DNA of 64,000 nucleotides from Olsenella sp. An188 (GCF_002160255.1 NZ_NFKF01000001.1:124001-188000); one strand, 5' to 3'. Positions 1-9,265 are shown, numbered from the stretch's first letter. Numbers and translations: made by a program. Notes: generated by a model from the sequence alone, not told the origin.

Positions 1-477
1 ATCGACCGCGGCTGCGCCCTCGTGCTCGTGCTCAACAAGTGGGACCTCGTGGAGACCGAGCAGCAGCGCGACGCCATCGTCGCCTCCATCGACAAGCGCC
101 TGGCCTTCGCGCCCTGGATCCCCTCCGTCAACGTCTCGGCGCTCACCGGGCGCGCGACCGACAAGGTCCTCGGGCTTGCCGTGGCCGCCTCCGAGGCCCG
201 CGCCTCCCAGCTCAAGACCTCCGAGCTCAACGACCTCATCGCCCAGATCCGCGAGGGCGGGCACACCAGGAGCGAGCGCGGCCGCCGCCTCAAGATCCGC
301 TACGCCACCCAGACCGGGTCCAAGCCGCCCGTCATCTCCTTCTGGTGCAACGCCCCCGACCTCGTTGACGACAACTTCGAGCGCTTCATCGAGAACCGCC
401 TGCGCGACCGCTTTGACCTCACGGGCACGCCCGTGCGCCTCAAGTTCCGCAAGTCGAACGAGGGGGGCGATCGCTAG
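1..477 (+). CDS. der: GTPase Der (EngA), C-terminal part
   Basis: This is the 3' part of a tandem-GTPase ribosome assembly factor; the gene begins before the window. The first codons hold the end of the second G domain, with the G4 motif NKWD at residues 12-15 of the fragment and a G5-like SALTG motif about 30 residues later. The last ~60 residues (IRYATQTG, PVISFWCN, RLKFRKS) form the KH-like domain that separates Der from Era and other GTPases. Der binds the 50S subunit during maturation. Its TAG stop shares one base with the GTG start of plsY, so the two are probably translationally coupled. Identification is firm; only the fragment is visible. Confidence 0.95.
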   Translation: MDRGCALVLVLNKWDLVETEQQRDAIVASIDKRLAFAPWIPSVNVSALTGRATDKVLGLAVAASEARASQLKTSELNDLIAQIREGGHTRSERGRRLKIRYATQTGSKPPVISFWCNAPDLVDDNFERFIENRLRDRFDLTGTPVRLKFRKSNEGGDR

Positions 478-1181
478 TGGAGGCCCTCGCGCTCTGGACC
501 GCCGTCTTCACGCTGGGCGCCTACCTCGTCTGCGGGATCCCGTTCGGCCTGGTCGTGGCCCTCGCCATGGGACACGTCGACGTCCGCCAGGTCGGCTCGG
601 GCAACATCGGGACCACCAACGTGGCGCGCGAGGTCGGCAAGTCCGCGGCCGCCCTCACCCTGCTGCTCGACGTGGGCAAGGGGCTCGTCTGGATGTTGGT
701 CTCGCGCCAGGCCATCGCCGCCCTCGCGCTCGGCGGCGACGTGGCGGCTCTTGCCCACACCACGGCCTTCGGCGCCTCCATGTCCGTCGTCTTCCTCGGC
801 TGCATTTGCGGCCACGTGTTCTCGCCCTACCTTCGCCTCCACGGCGGCAAGGGCATCGCGGTGGGCTTCGGTGCGGCGCTCGGCCTGTGCTGGCCGGTCG
901 CGCTCGGGCTGCTCGCCGTGTTCGTCGTCCTCGTGGTCCCCACGCGCTACGTCTCCGCGGGGTCTCTCGCCGCGGCGGCCTCCCTGCCCGTGTGGTGCGC
1001 CGTCTTCGGCTTCCCGCCCGCCTCCGTCGCGCCCATCGCCCTTGCAGCTCTCATCGTGATCTGGTCGCACCGCGAGAACGTGCGCCGGCTCGCCCACGGC
1101 GAGGAGCGCCGGTTCTCGTTCCACAAGAAGGGACAGCCCGCCGACCGCGGGGCGGACGCGGACGAGGGAGGGCTCCGGTGA
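477..1181 (+). CDS. plsY: Glycerol-3-phosphate acyltransferase PlsY
   Basis: A polytopic membrane enzyme that transfers the acyl group from acyl-phosphate to glycerol-3-phosphate, the first acylation of phospholipid synthesis. All three family signatures are present: GSGNIGTTN near residue 40, HGGKGIAVGFG near 122, and SHRENVRRL plus GEERRF near the end. Length (234 aa) is slightly long because of a charged C-terminal tail. The GTG start overlaps the der stop by one base, and the TGA overlaps the gpsA start by four. Pairing with gpsA, which supplies glycerol-3-phosphate, puts substrate supply and use in one transcript. der-plsY-gpsA is a widely conserved order. Confidence 0.95.
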   Translation: MEALALWTAVFTLGAYLVCGIPFGLVVALAMGHVDVRQVGSGNIGTTNVAREVGKSAAALTLLLDVGKGLVWMLVSRQAIAALALGGDVAALAHTTAFGASMSVVFLGCICGHVFSPYLRLHGGKGIAVGFGAALGLCWPVALGLLAVFVVLVVPTRYVSAGSLAAAASLPVWCAVFGFPPASVAPIALAALIVIWSHRENVRRLAHGEERRFSFHKKGQPADRGADADEGGLR

Positions 1182-2209
1182 CGGGGCGCGTCGCCGTCAT
1201 CGGCTCGGGCTCGTGGGGGACCGCAATGTCCGGCCTGATCGCGCCGCGCGCGGGCGAGGTCGTGCTCTGGTGCCGCGACGCCTCCGTCGCCGCCGCGATC
1301 AACGAGACGCACGTCAACCCCCGTCACCTGAGCGACTACGAGCTGCCGGGCAACGTGCGTGCCACGCACGACGCCGCCGAGGCGCTCGAGGGCGCCGAGG
1401 TCGTCGTGCTGGCCGTCCCCTCCGCCTACCTGCGCCCCGTCTGCTCCGACATCGCGCTGCTCGTCCCGCGGCGCGCGCCGGTGCTCGTGCTCACCAAGGG
1501 CGTCGAGCTCGGGACCCACGAGCTCATGCTCGACGTGGCCGCCGAGGAGCTGGGCGGGAGGGCCCGCTGCGCGGTGCTCTCGGGCCCCAACCACGCCGAG
1601 GAGGTCTGCCTCGGCACGCTCTCGGCCGCCGTGCTCGCTTCCGAGAGCCCCGAGGTCGCGGCGCGGCTCCAGGCGCTTCTCGTCAACACCAACTTCCGCG
1701 TCTACGTCTCGCAGGACGTCACCGGGGTCGAGGTCTGCGGCGCCGTCAAGAACGTCGTCGCGATCGCCTGCGGCGCGGCGGTGGGCATGGGCGCCGGCGA
1801 CAACACGCTCGCCGTCATCATGACCCGCGGCCTCGCCGAGATCGGGCGCGTGGCCTCGGCGCTCGGCGCAGACCCGCTCACCCCGATGGGCCTTGCCGGC
1901 ATGGGCGACCTCGTCGCGACCTGCACCTCGCGCCACTCCCGCAACCGAACGTTCGGCGAGGCGCTCGCGCGTGGAGAGTCCCTCGCGTCGTTCGAGGAGC
2001 GCACGCGCATGGTCGTCGAGGGCGCGCGAGCCGCCGAGAGCGTGCTCGCCCTCGCGCGCGCCCACGACGTCGAGGTGCCCATCACCGAGGCCGTCTACGG
2101 CGTCCTGCACGGCGGGGCGAGGATTCAAGACGCAATCGACGCCCTGCTCGGCAGGCGCCCCAAGGAAGAGTTCTACGGGATCGCAACCCCAGACAAGGAG
2201 AACGAGTGA
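1178..2209 (+). CDS. gpsA: Glycerol-3-phosphate dehydrogenase [NAD(P)+]
   Basis: Reduces dihydroxyacetone phosphate to sn-glycerol-3-phosphate for phospholipid synthesis; cytosolic. The GTG at 1178 is chosen because it forms a GTGA overlap with plsY and places the Rossmann motif GSGSWGTAM at residues 9-17. Further family motifs are GPNHAEEV, the catalytic-lysine segment GAVKNVVAI and the C-terminal GLAGMGDLVATCTS. Length 343 aa is normal. The stop TGA shares its A with the ATG of rpe, so der, plsY, gpsA and rpe read as one tightly packed operon. Confidence 0.96.
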   Translation: MTGRVAVIGSGSWGTAMSGLIAPRAGEVVLWCRDASVAAAINETHVNPRHLSDYELPGNVRATHDAAEALEGAEVVVLAVPSAYLRPVCSDIALLVPRRAPVLVLTKGVELGTHELMLDVAAEELGGRARCAVLSGPNHAEEVCLGTLSAAVLASESPEVAARLQALLVNTNFRVYVSQDVTGVEVCGAVKNVVAIACGAAVGMGAGDNTLAVIMTRGLAEIGRVASALGADPLTPMGLAGMGDLVATCTSRHSRNRTFGEALARGESLASFEERTRMVVEGARAAESVLALARAHDVEVPITEAVYGVLHGGARIQDAIDALLGRRPKEEFYGIATPDKENE

Positions 2210-2886
2210 TGCTTGGAGAGATCAAGATCGCACCTTCGGTGCTCTCGGCCGACTTCGCGCGCCTCGGCGAGGAACTCGCGAGCATAGCCACGGCCGACTA
2301 CGTCCACTACGACGTCATGGACGGGCACTTCGTGCCGAACCTCACCTTCGGCCTGGACATCCTGCGCGCCACCAAGGCCGCTACGGACCTGCCGATCGAC
2401 GTCCACCTCATGATCACCAACCCTGACGAGATGGTCGAGAAGTACCTCGACGCGGGCGCCGACCTCGTCTCCTTCCACTACGAGGCGACCGCGCACGCCC
2501 ACCGGCTCGTCGGCCTCATCAAGGAGCGCGGCGCCAAGGCCTCCGTGGCCCTCAACCCCGCCACGCCCGTCAGCATGCTCGAGCCGATCATCGACGACCT
2601 CGACATGGTGCTCGTCATGACCGTGAACCCCGGCTTTGGCGGCCAGAAGTTCATCGAGTCCTCCCTGCGCAAGCTCCGTCGCCTGCGCCGCATGTGCGAC
2701 GAGCACGGCGTGAGCCCGCTCGTCGAGGTCGACGGCGGCATCTCCGCCGCCAACGCGGCCGAGGTCACGGGCGCCGGCGCGAACGTGCTCGTGGCCGGCA
2801 GCGCCGTCTTCGGGGCCTCCGACCGCGCCACGGCGATCTCCGACATCCGCCGCGCCGGCCTCTCCGGCGTCTCCAAGACGGCCTAG
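2209..2886 (+). CDS. rpe: Ribulose-phosphate 3-epimerase
   Basis: Interconverts ribulose-5-phosphate and xylulose-5-phosphate in the pentose phosphate pathway. TIM-barrel signatures are clear: APSVLSADF at the N terminus, DVMDGHFVPN (metal ligands), HLMI, MTVNPGFGGQKF (phosphate-gripping loop) and VEVDGGI (catalytic Asp). It is 225 aa, a normal length. The ATG overlaps the gpsA stop by one base, so this start is preferred over longer upstream open sequence in the same frame, which lies antiparallel to gpsA codon bias. Confidence 0.97.
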   Translation: MLGEIKIAPSVLSADFARLGEELASIATADYVHYDVMDGHFVPNLTFGLDILRATKAATDLPIDVHLMITNPDEMVEKYLDAGADLVSFHYEATAHAHRLVGLIKERGAKASVALNPATPVSMLEPIIDDLDMVLVMTVNPGFGGQKFIESSLRKLRRLRRMCDEHGVSPLVEVDGGISAANAAEVTGAGANVLVAGSAVFGASDRATAISDIRRAGLSGVSKTA

Positions 2887-2889
2887 TCC

Positions 2890-4065
2890 GTGACGGGGGC
2901 AAAGCTCACATACCTCGACTACGCCGCCTCCGCCCCCATGAGGGCGGAGGCGCTCGAGGCCGAACGTGACTACGACGGCAGCGCGGAGGCGGGCGCCAAC
3001 CCCAACTCGCTGCACACGCTCGGGCGCTCCGCGGCGCGACGGCTCGACGAGGCCCGCGCCGACGTCGCGCGCTGCCTCGGCGGTCGCTTCCGCCCCTCCG
3101 AGGTCACCTTCACCTCGGGAGGAACCGAGTCCAACAACCTCGCGGTCCTCGGGCTGGCGGAGGGCGCCCGGGCGCGCGACTCCCGCCGCCGGCGCGTCGT
3201 CCTCTCCGCCGTTGAGCACGACTCGGTCCTCGACCTCGTGGGGCCGCTCCGCGACCGGGGCCTCGAGGTCGAGCTCGTCCGTCCCGACCGCTCGGGCGTG
3301 GTCGGGCCCGAGGCCCTCGCCGCGCTTCTCGACGACTCGTGCGCCCTCGTCTCGGTCATGTACGCGAACAACGAGACCGGCGTCGTCATGCCCGTCCCCG
3401 AGCTCGCGCGGGCGGCGCACGCCGCCGGGGCGCTCTTCCACACCGACGCGGTCCAGGCGTTCGGGCACGTGCCGCTCGAGCTCGCTGACGTGGACGCCGT
3501 GAGCGTGGCCGCCCACAAGCTCGGGGGCCCCGTCGGCGTGGGCGCGCTCGCGTGCCGCGGACGCGCCCCGCTGCGCCCGCTCTCCTTCGGCGGCGGCCAG
3601 GAGGGTGGCAGGCGCGCGGGGACCCAGGACGTGCGCGGCGCCCTCGCCTTCGCAGCCGCTGCGCGCGCCTGCTGCGGGGCCCTGGCCGAGACCCGCGCCC
3701 TCGTCGCCGCGCGCGCCGAGGGGCTCCTTCGGGCCCTCTGCGCCCCGGGGACCGGGATCGTCGCCACGACCGACGCGCGCGACCGCCTGCCGGGCATCGT
3801 GAGCGTCATGGTCCCCGGCCTCGACTCGGAGACCATGATCCTCGAGCTCGACCAGGCGGGCTTCGAGGTCTCCGCCGCCTCCGCGTGCTCCTCGGGGTCC
3901 CTTGACGCGAGCCACGTGCTTCTCGCCATGGGAATCCCGCGCGACGAGGCGCTCGGGTCGCTTCGCGTCTCGTTCGACGAGCGCGTTGGCGAGGAGGACC
4001 TCTCCCGATTTGCCGAAACGCTGACCAGAATCGTCGCCGGCCGGGCCCGCGGCCGCCGACGCTGA
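2890..4065 (+). CDS. Cysteine desulfurase (NifS/IscS family)
   Basis: PLP enzyme releasing sulfur from cysteine as an enzyme persulfide. Visible elements: TSGGTESNN PLP-phosphate motif at residues 75-83, EHDS near 109, the Schiff-base lysine in VAAHKLGGP (K210), RRAGTQDV near 241 and the persulfide cysteine in SAASACSSGS (C333). The 391-aa length and the short active-site loop fit IscS/NifS group I. No iscU or sufU scaffold is adjacent, so the sulfur acceptor (Fe-S assembly or tRNA thiolation) cannot be decided. The GTG start lies three bases after rpe. A coiled-coil zinc-ribbon gene follows. Confidence 0.92.
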   Translation: MTGAKLTYLDYAASAPMRAEALEAERDYDGSAEAGANPNSLHTLGRSAARRLDEARADVARCLGGRFRPSEVTFTSGGTESNNLAVLGLAEGARARDSRRRRVVLSAVEHDSVLDLVGPLRDRGLEVELVRPDRSGVVGPEALAALLDDSCALVSVMYANNETGVVMPVPELARAAHAAGALFHTDAVQAFGHVPLELADVDAVSVAAHKLGGPVGVGALACRGRAPLRPLSFGGGQEGGRRAGTQDVRGALAFAAAARACCGALAETRALVAARAEGLLRALCAPGTGIVATTDARDRLPGIVSVMVPGLDSETMILELDQAGFEVSAASACSSGSLDASHVLLAMGIPRDEALGSLRVSFDERVGEEDLSRFAETLTRIVAGRARGRRR

Positions 4066-4091
4066 CGACAAGACAGAAGGATGAGAACCGA

Positions 4092-4814
4092 ATGAGAGAA
4101 GCCACCGCCCTCACTAAGCTCCAGGAGCTCGACCTCGAGCTGCTGAAGTGCGCCTCAGCGCTCGCCTCCATGCCGCAGCAGGCGCGCATCAAGACCATCG
4201 CGCTCGCCGCCAAGAAGGTCGCCAGCGAGCTCACCGGGATCGTTGGGCAGCGCAAGGACGTCGAGCTCGAGATCGCGGACACGCGCGAGAACCTCGCCCA
4301 CTACCACGAGAAGACCCGCGAGGTCCAGGCGGCCGCGGACGAGGGCGCCCACACCCACCGCGAGATCCGCGACTTCGAGCAGCAGCTCACGTCGCTCGCC
4401 AAGCGCATCGAGAAGTGCGAGTTCGCGCTCGGCCCGCTCTCCGAGCGCCTCGAGCGCCTCGAGCGTGCCGAGCGAAACGCCCGCCTGACCGCCGAGCGGC
4501 TCGAGCGCGAGCGCGCGACGGCGGAGGCGTCGCTTTCCGAGGGGTCGGCGGCCCTGCGCTCGAGGATCGTCGAGCTCACGCGCGAGCGCGACGCCGCCGC
4601 GACGGGCGTCTCGGCCGAGCACCTGGCCGCCTACGAGGCGGCCCGCAAGCGCTTCAAGGGTCTCGCCGTGGAGCGCCTGCAGGGCAACGTGCCCTCCGTG
4701 TGCCGCGTCAAGCTCCAGCCGAGCCAGTTCCACGACCTCGCCCACGGCGAGGAGATCACCGAGTGCCCCTACTGCCACCGCATCCTCATCACCTCCGAGG
4801 AGGAGGGGGAGTGA
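4092..4814 (+). CDS. Coiled-coil zinc-ribbon protein (DUF164/YbgI-neighbour type)
   Basis: A 240-aa protein whose first ~180 residues are a long, charged heptad-rich coiled coil (many Glu/Arg/Leu; LERLERAERNARLTAERLER-like register) and whose tail carries a zinc-ribbon-like end with CPYCHRILI. This is the layout of the C4-type zinc-ribbon family often annotated as a putative nucleic-acid-binding protein. The first metal pair is degenerate: only one Cys is seen in VPSVCRVKL, so the site has three Cys plus perhaps a His. The function is unknown. The TGA overlaps the coaBC GTG by four bases. Confidence 0.8.
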   Translation: MREATALTKLQELDLELLKCASALASMPQQARIKTIALAAKKVASELTGIVGQRKDVELEIADTRENLAHYHEKTREVQAAADEGAHTHREIRDFEQQLTSLAKRIEKCEFALGPLSERLERLERAERNARLTAERLERERATAEASLSEGSAALRSRIVELTRERDAAATGVSAEHLAAYEAARKRFKGLAVERLQGNVPSVCRVKLQPSQFHDLAHGEEITECPYCHRILITSEEEGE

Positions 4815-6058
4815 GCGCCGGGCGCGCGCCGCACGTCCTTCTCGCCGTGTGCGGGGGGATAGCCGCCTACAAGGCGTGCGAGGTGCTTCGGGGGCTCCAG
4901 AAGGCAGGCTGCGAGGTGCGGGTGACCATGACCGCGGACGCGGAGAGGTTCGTGGGAGCGGTGACCTTCGAGGCGCTCTCCGGCGCGCCGGTGGCCGACG
5001 ACCTCTACGACTACCCCGGCTCCTCCATCCCGCACATCGAGCTCTCCGAGTGGGCCGACCTGGCGATCGTGGTGCCGGCCACGGCCAACGTGATGGCCAA
5101 GCTCGCCTGCGGGATCGCCGACGACTGCCTCACGAGCACGCTTCTGGCCTGCCACGGCAGCTGCCCCGTGATGGTGGCTCCGGGCATGAACACGCGCATG
5201 TGGGCCAACCCCGCCACGCAGGCCAACGTGAGCGCGCTGCGCGGGCGCGGCGTGACGGTGGTGGGCCCGGGGTCGGGTCGGCTCGCCTGCGGCGACGTGG
5301 GCGAGGGCAAGCTCGCGCCCGTCGAGGACGTCGTGGCCGCGGCGCTGGACGCCCTGGGAGCCGCGCCGCGCGAGAGGGACCTCGCGGGCCTGCGGCTCCT
5401 GGTCACGGCCGGTCCCACGCACGAGGCCATCGACCCGGTGCGCTACATCGCAAACCGCTCCACCGGCAAGATGGGCTTCGCCCTCGCCGAGGCCGCCGCG
5501 GCGCGCGGGGCTGAGGTGACGCTCGTGTGCGGGCCGATCCCGCGCCCCCTGCCGCTGCCGAGCGAGGTGCGCCGCGTGGACGTGGTCAGCGCGGCGCAGA
5601 TGCACGAGGCGGCGCTCTCCGCCTTCGAGGGCGCCGACGCGGCGATCTGCTGCGCCGCCGTGGCCGACTACACGCCGGCGCGGCCGGCCGACCACAAGCT
5701 CAAGAAGAGCCGCGAGCACCTGGACCGCATCGAGCTCGTGGAGACGGCTGACATCCTGGCCGACCTCTGCGCCGTCAAGGGGGGTCGCGTGGTGGCCGGC
5801 TTTGCCGCCGAGACCGACGACCTTCTCGCCCACGCGGCAGACAAGCTCGCGCGCAAGGGGGCCGACCTCATCGTGGCAAACGACGTGAGCCGCCCCGAGT
5901 CCACCTTCGGAGCGGACACAAACCGCGTGGCCCTCGTGAGCGCCTCCGGCGTGGAGCAGCTCGAGACCATGCCCCTGCCCGCCGTCGCGGACGCCGTCCT
6001 CGACGCCGTCCTCAGGTTGGGGGCACGCCCCGGTTCCCACAGAGACTCGATGCGGTAG
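4811..6058 (+). CDS. coaBC: Bifunctional phosphopantothenoylcysteine decarboxylase / phosphopantothenate-cysteine ligase
   Basis: Carries out two consecutive steps of coenzyme A synthesis. The CoaC half (about residues 1-185) is a flavoprotein with the catalytic His in IPHIELSEW (H75), the substrate-clamp PGMNTRMW (N127) and the catalytic Cys in GRLACGDVGEG (C160). The CoaB half (about 190-415) begins LLVTAGPTHEAIDPVRYI and has the Lys-rich KLKKSREH loop. The GTG at 4811 is picked for the GTGA overlap with the preceding gene and because the flavin-binding LLAVCGGIAAYK follows directly. Length 415 aa is typical. Confidence 0.96.
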   Translation: MSAGRAPHVLLAVCGGIAAYKACEVLRGLQKAGCEVRVTMTADAERFVGAVTFEALSGAPVADDLYDYPGSSIPHIELSEWADLAIVVPATANVMAKLACGIADDCLTSTLLACHGSCPVMVAPGMNTRMWANPATQANVSALRGRGVTVVGPGSGRLACGDVGEGKLAPVEDVVAAALDALGAAPRERDLAGLRLLVTAGPTHEAIDPVRYIANRSTGKMGFALAEAAAARGAEVTLVCGPIPRPLPLPSEVRRVDVVSAAQMHEAALSAFEGADAAICCAAVADYTPARPADHKLKKSREHLDRIELVETADILADLCAVKGGRVVAGFAAETDDLLAHAADKLARKGADLIVANDVSRPESTFGADTNRVALVSASGVEQLETMPLPAVADAVLDAVLRLGARPGSHRDSMR

Positions 6059-6066
6059 GGGGACCG

Positions 6067-6921
6067 ATGGGCGAACTTCTCGTAGGCTGTCACCTCTCGA
6101 CCTCGCGTGGCTACGCGGCCATGGCCGACGACGCCGTCTCCATAGGAGCCACCACGTTCGCGTTCTTCACCCGCAACCCGCGCGGCGGCAACGCGCGCGA
6201 GCTCGATGTCGGTGACGTGGCCGCGTTTCTCTCCACCTGCGAGGCGCATGGCATGGGCCCGCTCGTGGCGCACGCGCCCTACACCTACAACCTCTGCTCG
6301 TCAAAGCCCGAGACCGTGGAGTTCGCGCGCCGCGCGATGCGCGAGGACCTGGAGCGCATGGAGCTGCTGCCGGGCAACCTCTACAACTTCCACCCCGGCA
6401 GCCACGTGAAGCAGGGCGCGGACGAGGGAATCCGCCTCATCTGCGAGGGCCTGAACGAGGTGCTCGAGCCCGGCCAGCGCACGTGCGTGCTGCTGGAGAC
6501 CATGGCGGGGAAGGGCACCGAGGTCGGGCGCTCCTTCGAGGAGCTGGCCCGCATCATCGACGGCGTGGCGCACGACGAGCTCCTGGGCGTGTGCCTGGAC
6601 ACCTGCCACGTGGCCGACGCGGGCTACGACGTCGTGGGAGACCTCTCGGGCGTGCTCGACGAGTTCGACCGCGTGGTCGGGCTCGAGCGCCTGCGCGCGC
6701 TCCACCTCAACGACTCCAAGAACCCGCTCGGAAGCCACAAGGACCGCCACGAGAGGATCGGGGAGGGCACGCTGGGGCTGGAGACGTTTGCCGCGGTGGT
6801 CACTGAGCCGCGCCTCGCCGGCCTGCCGATGGTCCTCGAGACCCCGCAGGACGGCCTCGAGGGCTGGGCCGCCGAGATCGCCCTCTTGCGCGGCATGGCG
6901 TCGGGGGAGGGGGTCGCGTAG
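6067..6921 (+). CDS. nfo: Endonuclease IV (AP endonuclease)
   Basis: Zinc-dependent AP endonuclease that nicks 5' of abasic sites in base-excision repair. The TIM barrel shows the metal ligands in order: GCHLSTSRG, AHAPYTYN, NFHPGSH, LETMAGKG, CLDTCHVADAGYD, HLNDSKNPLGSHKDRHERIGEG and VLETP. Length 284 aa is normal. It starts with ATG after a G-rich Shine-Dalgarno a few bases past coaBC. The ABC-F gene starts on the base after its stop, so this is part of the same run of + strand genes. Confidence 0.96.
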   Translation: MGELLVGCHLSTSRGYAAMADDAVSIGATTFAFFTRNPRGGNARELDVGDVAAFLSTCEAHGMGPLVAHAPYTYNLCSSKPETVEFARRAMREDLERMELLPGNLYNFHPGSHVKQGADEGIRLICEGLNEVLEPGQRTCVLLETMAGKGTEVGRSFEELARIIDGVAHDELLGVCLDTCHVADAGYDVVGDLSGVLDEFDRVVGLERLRALHLNDSKNPLGSHKDRHERIGEGTLGLETFAAVVTEPRLAGLPMVLETPQDGLEGWAAEIALLRGMASGEGVA

Positions 6922-8724
6922 ATGGGCATCCTCATCGGCCTCGAGCACGTGAGCCACGAGTGGCCGGGAAAGCGCGTGCTCGACGACCAGACCATAGGCA
7001 TCAACGAGGGGGACCGGATCGGCATCGTCGGACGCAACGGCGACGGCAAGTCGACGCTGCTCGAGATCGTGGGCCACGCTCTCGAGCCAGACTCGGGATC
7101 GGTCACGTGGCGCCGCGGCATCTCGGTGGGATACCTCGGCCAGGCCGACGACCTCGCCGACGACGATTCCGTACGCCGCGCGATCTTCGGCGACGTCCCG
7201 GACTACACCTGGGCCTCGGATGCCCGCATCCGCGCCATCCTCGACGAGCTCGTGGGGGACCTCGACCTCGACGGGCCCGTGCGCGAGCTCTCCGGAGGCC
7301 AGCGCCGCCGCGTTGACCTCTGCCGCGTCCTGTGCAACACCTGGGACGTCATCTGCATGGACGAGCCCACCAACCACCTCGACCTCGCCGCCATCGAGTG
7401 GCTGGCGGGGCACCTGCGCCGCCGCTGGCCCGCGGGCACGGGCGCGCTTCTCGTCGTGACGCACGACCGGTGGTTCCTCGACGAGGTCTGCGAGCACATG
7501 TGGGAGGTCCACGACCGCAGGATCGATCCCTTCGAGGGCGGCTACTCCGCCTACGTCCAGCAGCGTGTGGAGCGCGACCGCCAGGCCGCCGTCATGGAGG
7601 AGCGCCGCCAGAACACGCTGCGCAAGGAGCTCAACTGGCTCGCCCACGGCGCCAAGGCCCGCACGAGCAAGCCGAAGTTCCGCATCGAGGCGGCCCGCGC
7701 GCTCATCGCCAACGACCCGCCGCTCAGAAACCCGCTCGAGCTCAGGCGCCTCGCCGTGAGCCGCCTTGGCAAGCAGGTCATCGAGATGAAGGACGTGAGC
7801 TTCTCCTACGCGGGCGGCCCGCGCGTCATCGACGACGTCTCCTGGATCATCGGACCCGGCGACCGCTACGGCATCCTCGGCGCAAACGGCGCGGGCAAGT
7901 CCACGCTGCTCGCGCTCATGACCGGCCGACTCGAGCCGACCTCGGGTACCGTGAAGATCGGCGCGTCGGTGCGCTTCGGCTTCATGAGCCAGCACCTCGA
8001 CGCGCTCGCCGAGAAGGACGGCTGGCGCGTGCTGGAGGTGCTCGGACGCTACAAGCGCAGCTACCTCGTGGGCGGCAAGATGCAGAGCCCCACGCAGCTC
8101 ATAGAGCGCCTCGGCTTCGAGCAGCGCGAGCTCCCCAACTTCGTGCGCGACCTCTCCGGCGGCCAGCGCCGACGCCTGGCCCTGCTGTGCGTCATCCTCG
8201 AGGAGCCCAACGTGCTCGTGCTCGACGAGCCGGGAAACGACCTCGACACCGACATGCTCGCCGTGATGGAGGACCTGCTCGACAGCTGGCCCGGCACGCT
8301 CATCGTGGTCTCCCACGACCGCTACCTCATGGAGCGCGTGACCGACGACCAGTTCGCGCTTCTCGACGGGCGGGTGCGCCACGTGCCCGGCGGCGTGGAC
8401 GAGTACCTGCGCCTGCTTGGCGAGAAGAACGGCGGCGCTGTGGCGCCTGCGGCCCTCGCGCCCGAGCCGCCGGCTCCGGCCGGAGGCGGCCTCACCAACC
8501 AGGAGCGCCGCGAGCTCAAGAAGCGCTTCGACTCCGTGAGCCGCAGGCTCGACAAGACCGCCGCCGACCCGGAGCGCCTGCGCGCCGAGATGGCAGCGGT
8601 CGACGCGAGCGACTACGCCGCCCTCATGGCCGCCCAGGCGGCGCTCGACGAGTGCCTGGCGGAGCGCGAGGCCCTCGAGGACGAGTGGCTCGAGCTCTCT
8701 GAGCGGCTCGGGATCGACGTCTAG
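6922..8724 (+). CDS. uup: ABC-F family ATPase, Uup type
   Basis: A soluble tandem ABC ATPase of the ABC-F class, acting on DNA or ribosomes, not in transport. Domain 1 has Walker A GRNGDGKST, signature LSGGQRRR and Walker B MDEPTNHLD. Domain 2 has GANGAGKST, LSGGQRRRL and LDEPGNDLD. The NDLD form in domain 2 and the C-terminal basic coiled coil (about residues 525-600, NQERRELKKRF onward) point to Uup and not EttA or a resistance ABC-F. An Asp in the first P-loop (GDGKS) and Gly for Thr in the second Walker B region are small departures. The ATG follows the nfo stop directly. Confidence 0.85.
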   Translation: MGILIGLEHVSHEWPGKRVLDDQTIGINEGDRIGIVGRNGDGKSTLLEIVGHALEPDSGSVTWRRGISVGYLGQADDLADDDSVRRAIFGDVPDYTWASDARIRAILDELVGDLDLDGPVRELSGGQRRRVDLCRVLCNTWDVICMDEPTNHLDLAAIEWLAGHLRRRWPAGTGALLVVTHDRWFLDEVCEHMWEVHDRRIDPFEGGYSAYVQQRVERDRQAAVMEERRQNTLRKELNWLAHGAKARTSKPKFRIEAARALIANDPPLRNPLELRRLAVSRLGKQVIEMKDVSFSYAGGPRVIDDVSWIIGPGDRYGILGANGAGKSTLLALMTGRLEPTSGTVKIGASVRFGFMSQHLDALAEKDGWRVLEVLGRYKRSYLVGGKMQSPTQLIERLGFEQRELPNFVRDLSGGQRRRLALLCVILEEPNVLVLDEPGNDLDTDMLAVMEDLLDSWPGTLIVVSHDRYLMERVTDDQFALLDGRVRHVPGGVDEYLRLLGEKNGGAVAPAALAPEPPAPAGGGLTNQERRELKKRFDSVSRRLDKTAADPERLRAEMAAVDASDYAALMAAQAALDECLAEREALEDEWLELSERLGIDV

Positions 8725-8748
8725 GCGAGGCGGCCCCGCAGAGGGCGG

Positions 8749-9264
8749 CTACGCCAGCCCGGCGGCCTCGAGCGCCGTGGTGAGCGCCGCGAGGTCCCCC
8801 TCGTCGGGGTGACCGACGGCGCGATCGAAGTTCTCGATCATCGGGGCGAAGCGCCCCGGGTCCTTCTCGGCCATCCTGACGTAGCGCTCGCGGACGGAGG
8901 GCGGCATCTGTCCCTGGCACATGAAGCGACCCACCACCTCGGCGCCCTCGGGCAGCGCCGAGGCGAAGCGGTCGAGCACGCCGGAGAAGTACGCGTCGCT
9001 CCCCCCGAAGCCGCAGGTCCCGAACAGGAACACCCGCTTGCCGACGAGCGCGGGCAGGGCGGGAGCGAGTTCCGCGGAGATTGCCCCCTTGTCCGTCCAC
9101 GAGCCGAGGAGCACCACGTCGGCGGCGCGGAGCGCCTCGAGGCACCCCTCGTCAGAGGGCGCGCCGACGAAGTCGCAGCCCTTCTCGCCGAGCACCTCGC
9201 GCGCGTGCTCCGCGAGCCTGCGCGTGTTTCCCGTCTGCGAGCTGTAGACGATTGCGTAGTTCAT
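8749..9264 (-). CDS. Flavodoxin-like protein
   Basis: A 171-aa flavodoxin-fold electron carrier or oxidoreductase. The N-terminal FMN phosphate loop YSSQTGNTRRLA is classical, followed by VLLGSWTDKG and LFGTCGFGGSD loops near the isoalloxazine site. The C-terminal third (CQGQMPPSVRERY) matches the long flavodoxin/Flavodoxin_4-like group and not the short E. coli FldA type. The ATG at 9264 has a GGAGGT Shine-Dalgarno inside the 3' end of the upstream alkyltransferase gene, with two bases between them, so they are probably co-transcribed. Redox partner is not identifiable here. Confidence 0.85.
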   Translation of the reverse strand: MNYAIVYSSQTGNTRRLAEHAREVLGEKGCDFVGAPSDEGCLEALRAADVVLLGSWTDKGAISAELAPALPALVGKRVFLFGTCGFGGSDAYFSGVLDRFASALPEGAEVVGRFMCQGQMPPSVRERYVRMAEKDPGRFAPMIENFDRAVGHPDEGDLAALTTALEAAGLA

Positions 9265-9265
9265 C

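Noticed and set aside
1944-1956. CCGAACGTTCGG palindrome as a LexA box
   Set aside because: It has no four-base spacer between half-sites and lies inside gpsA.
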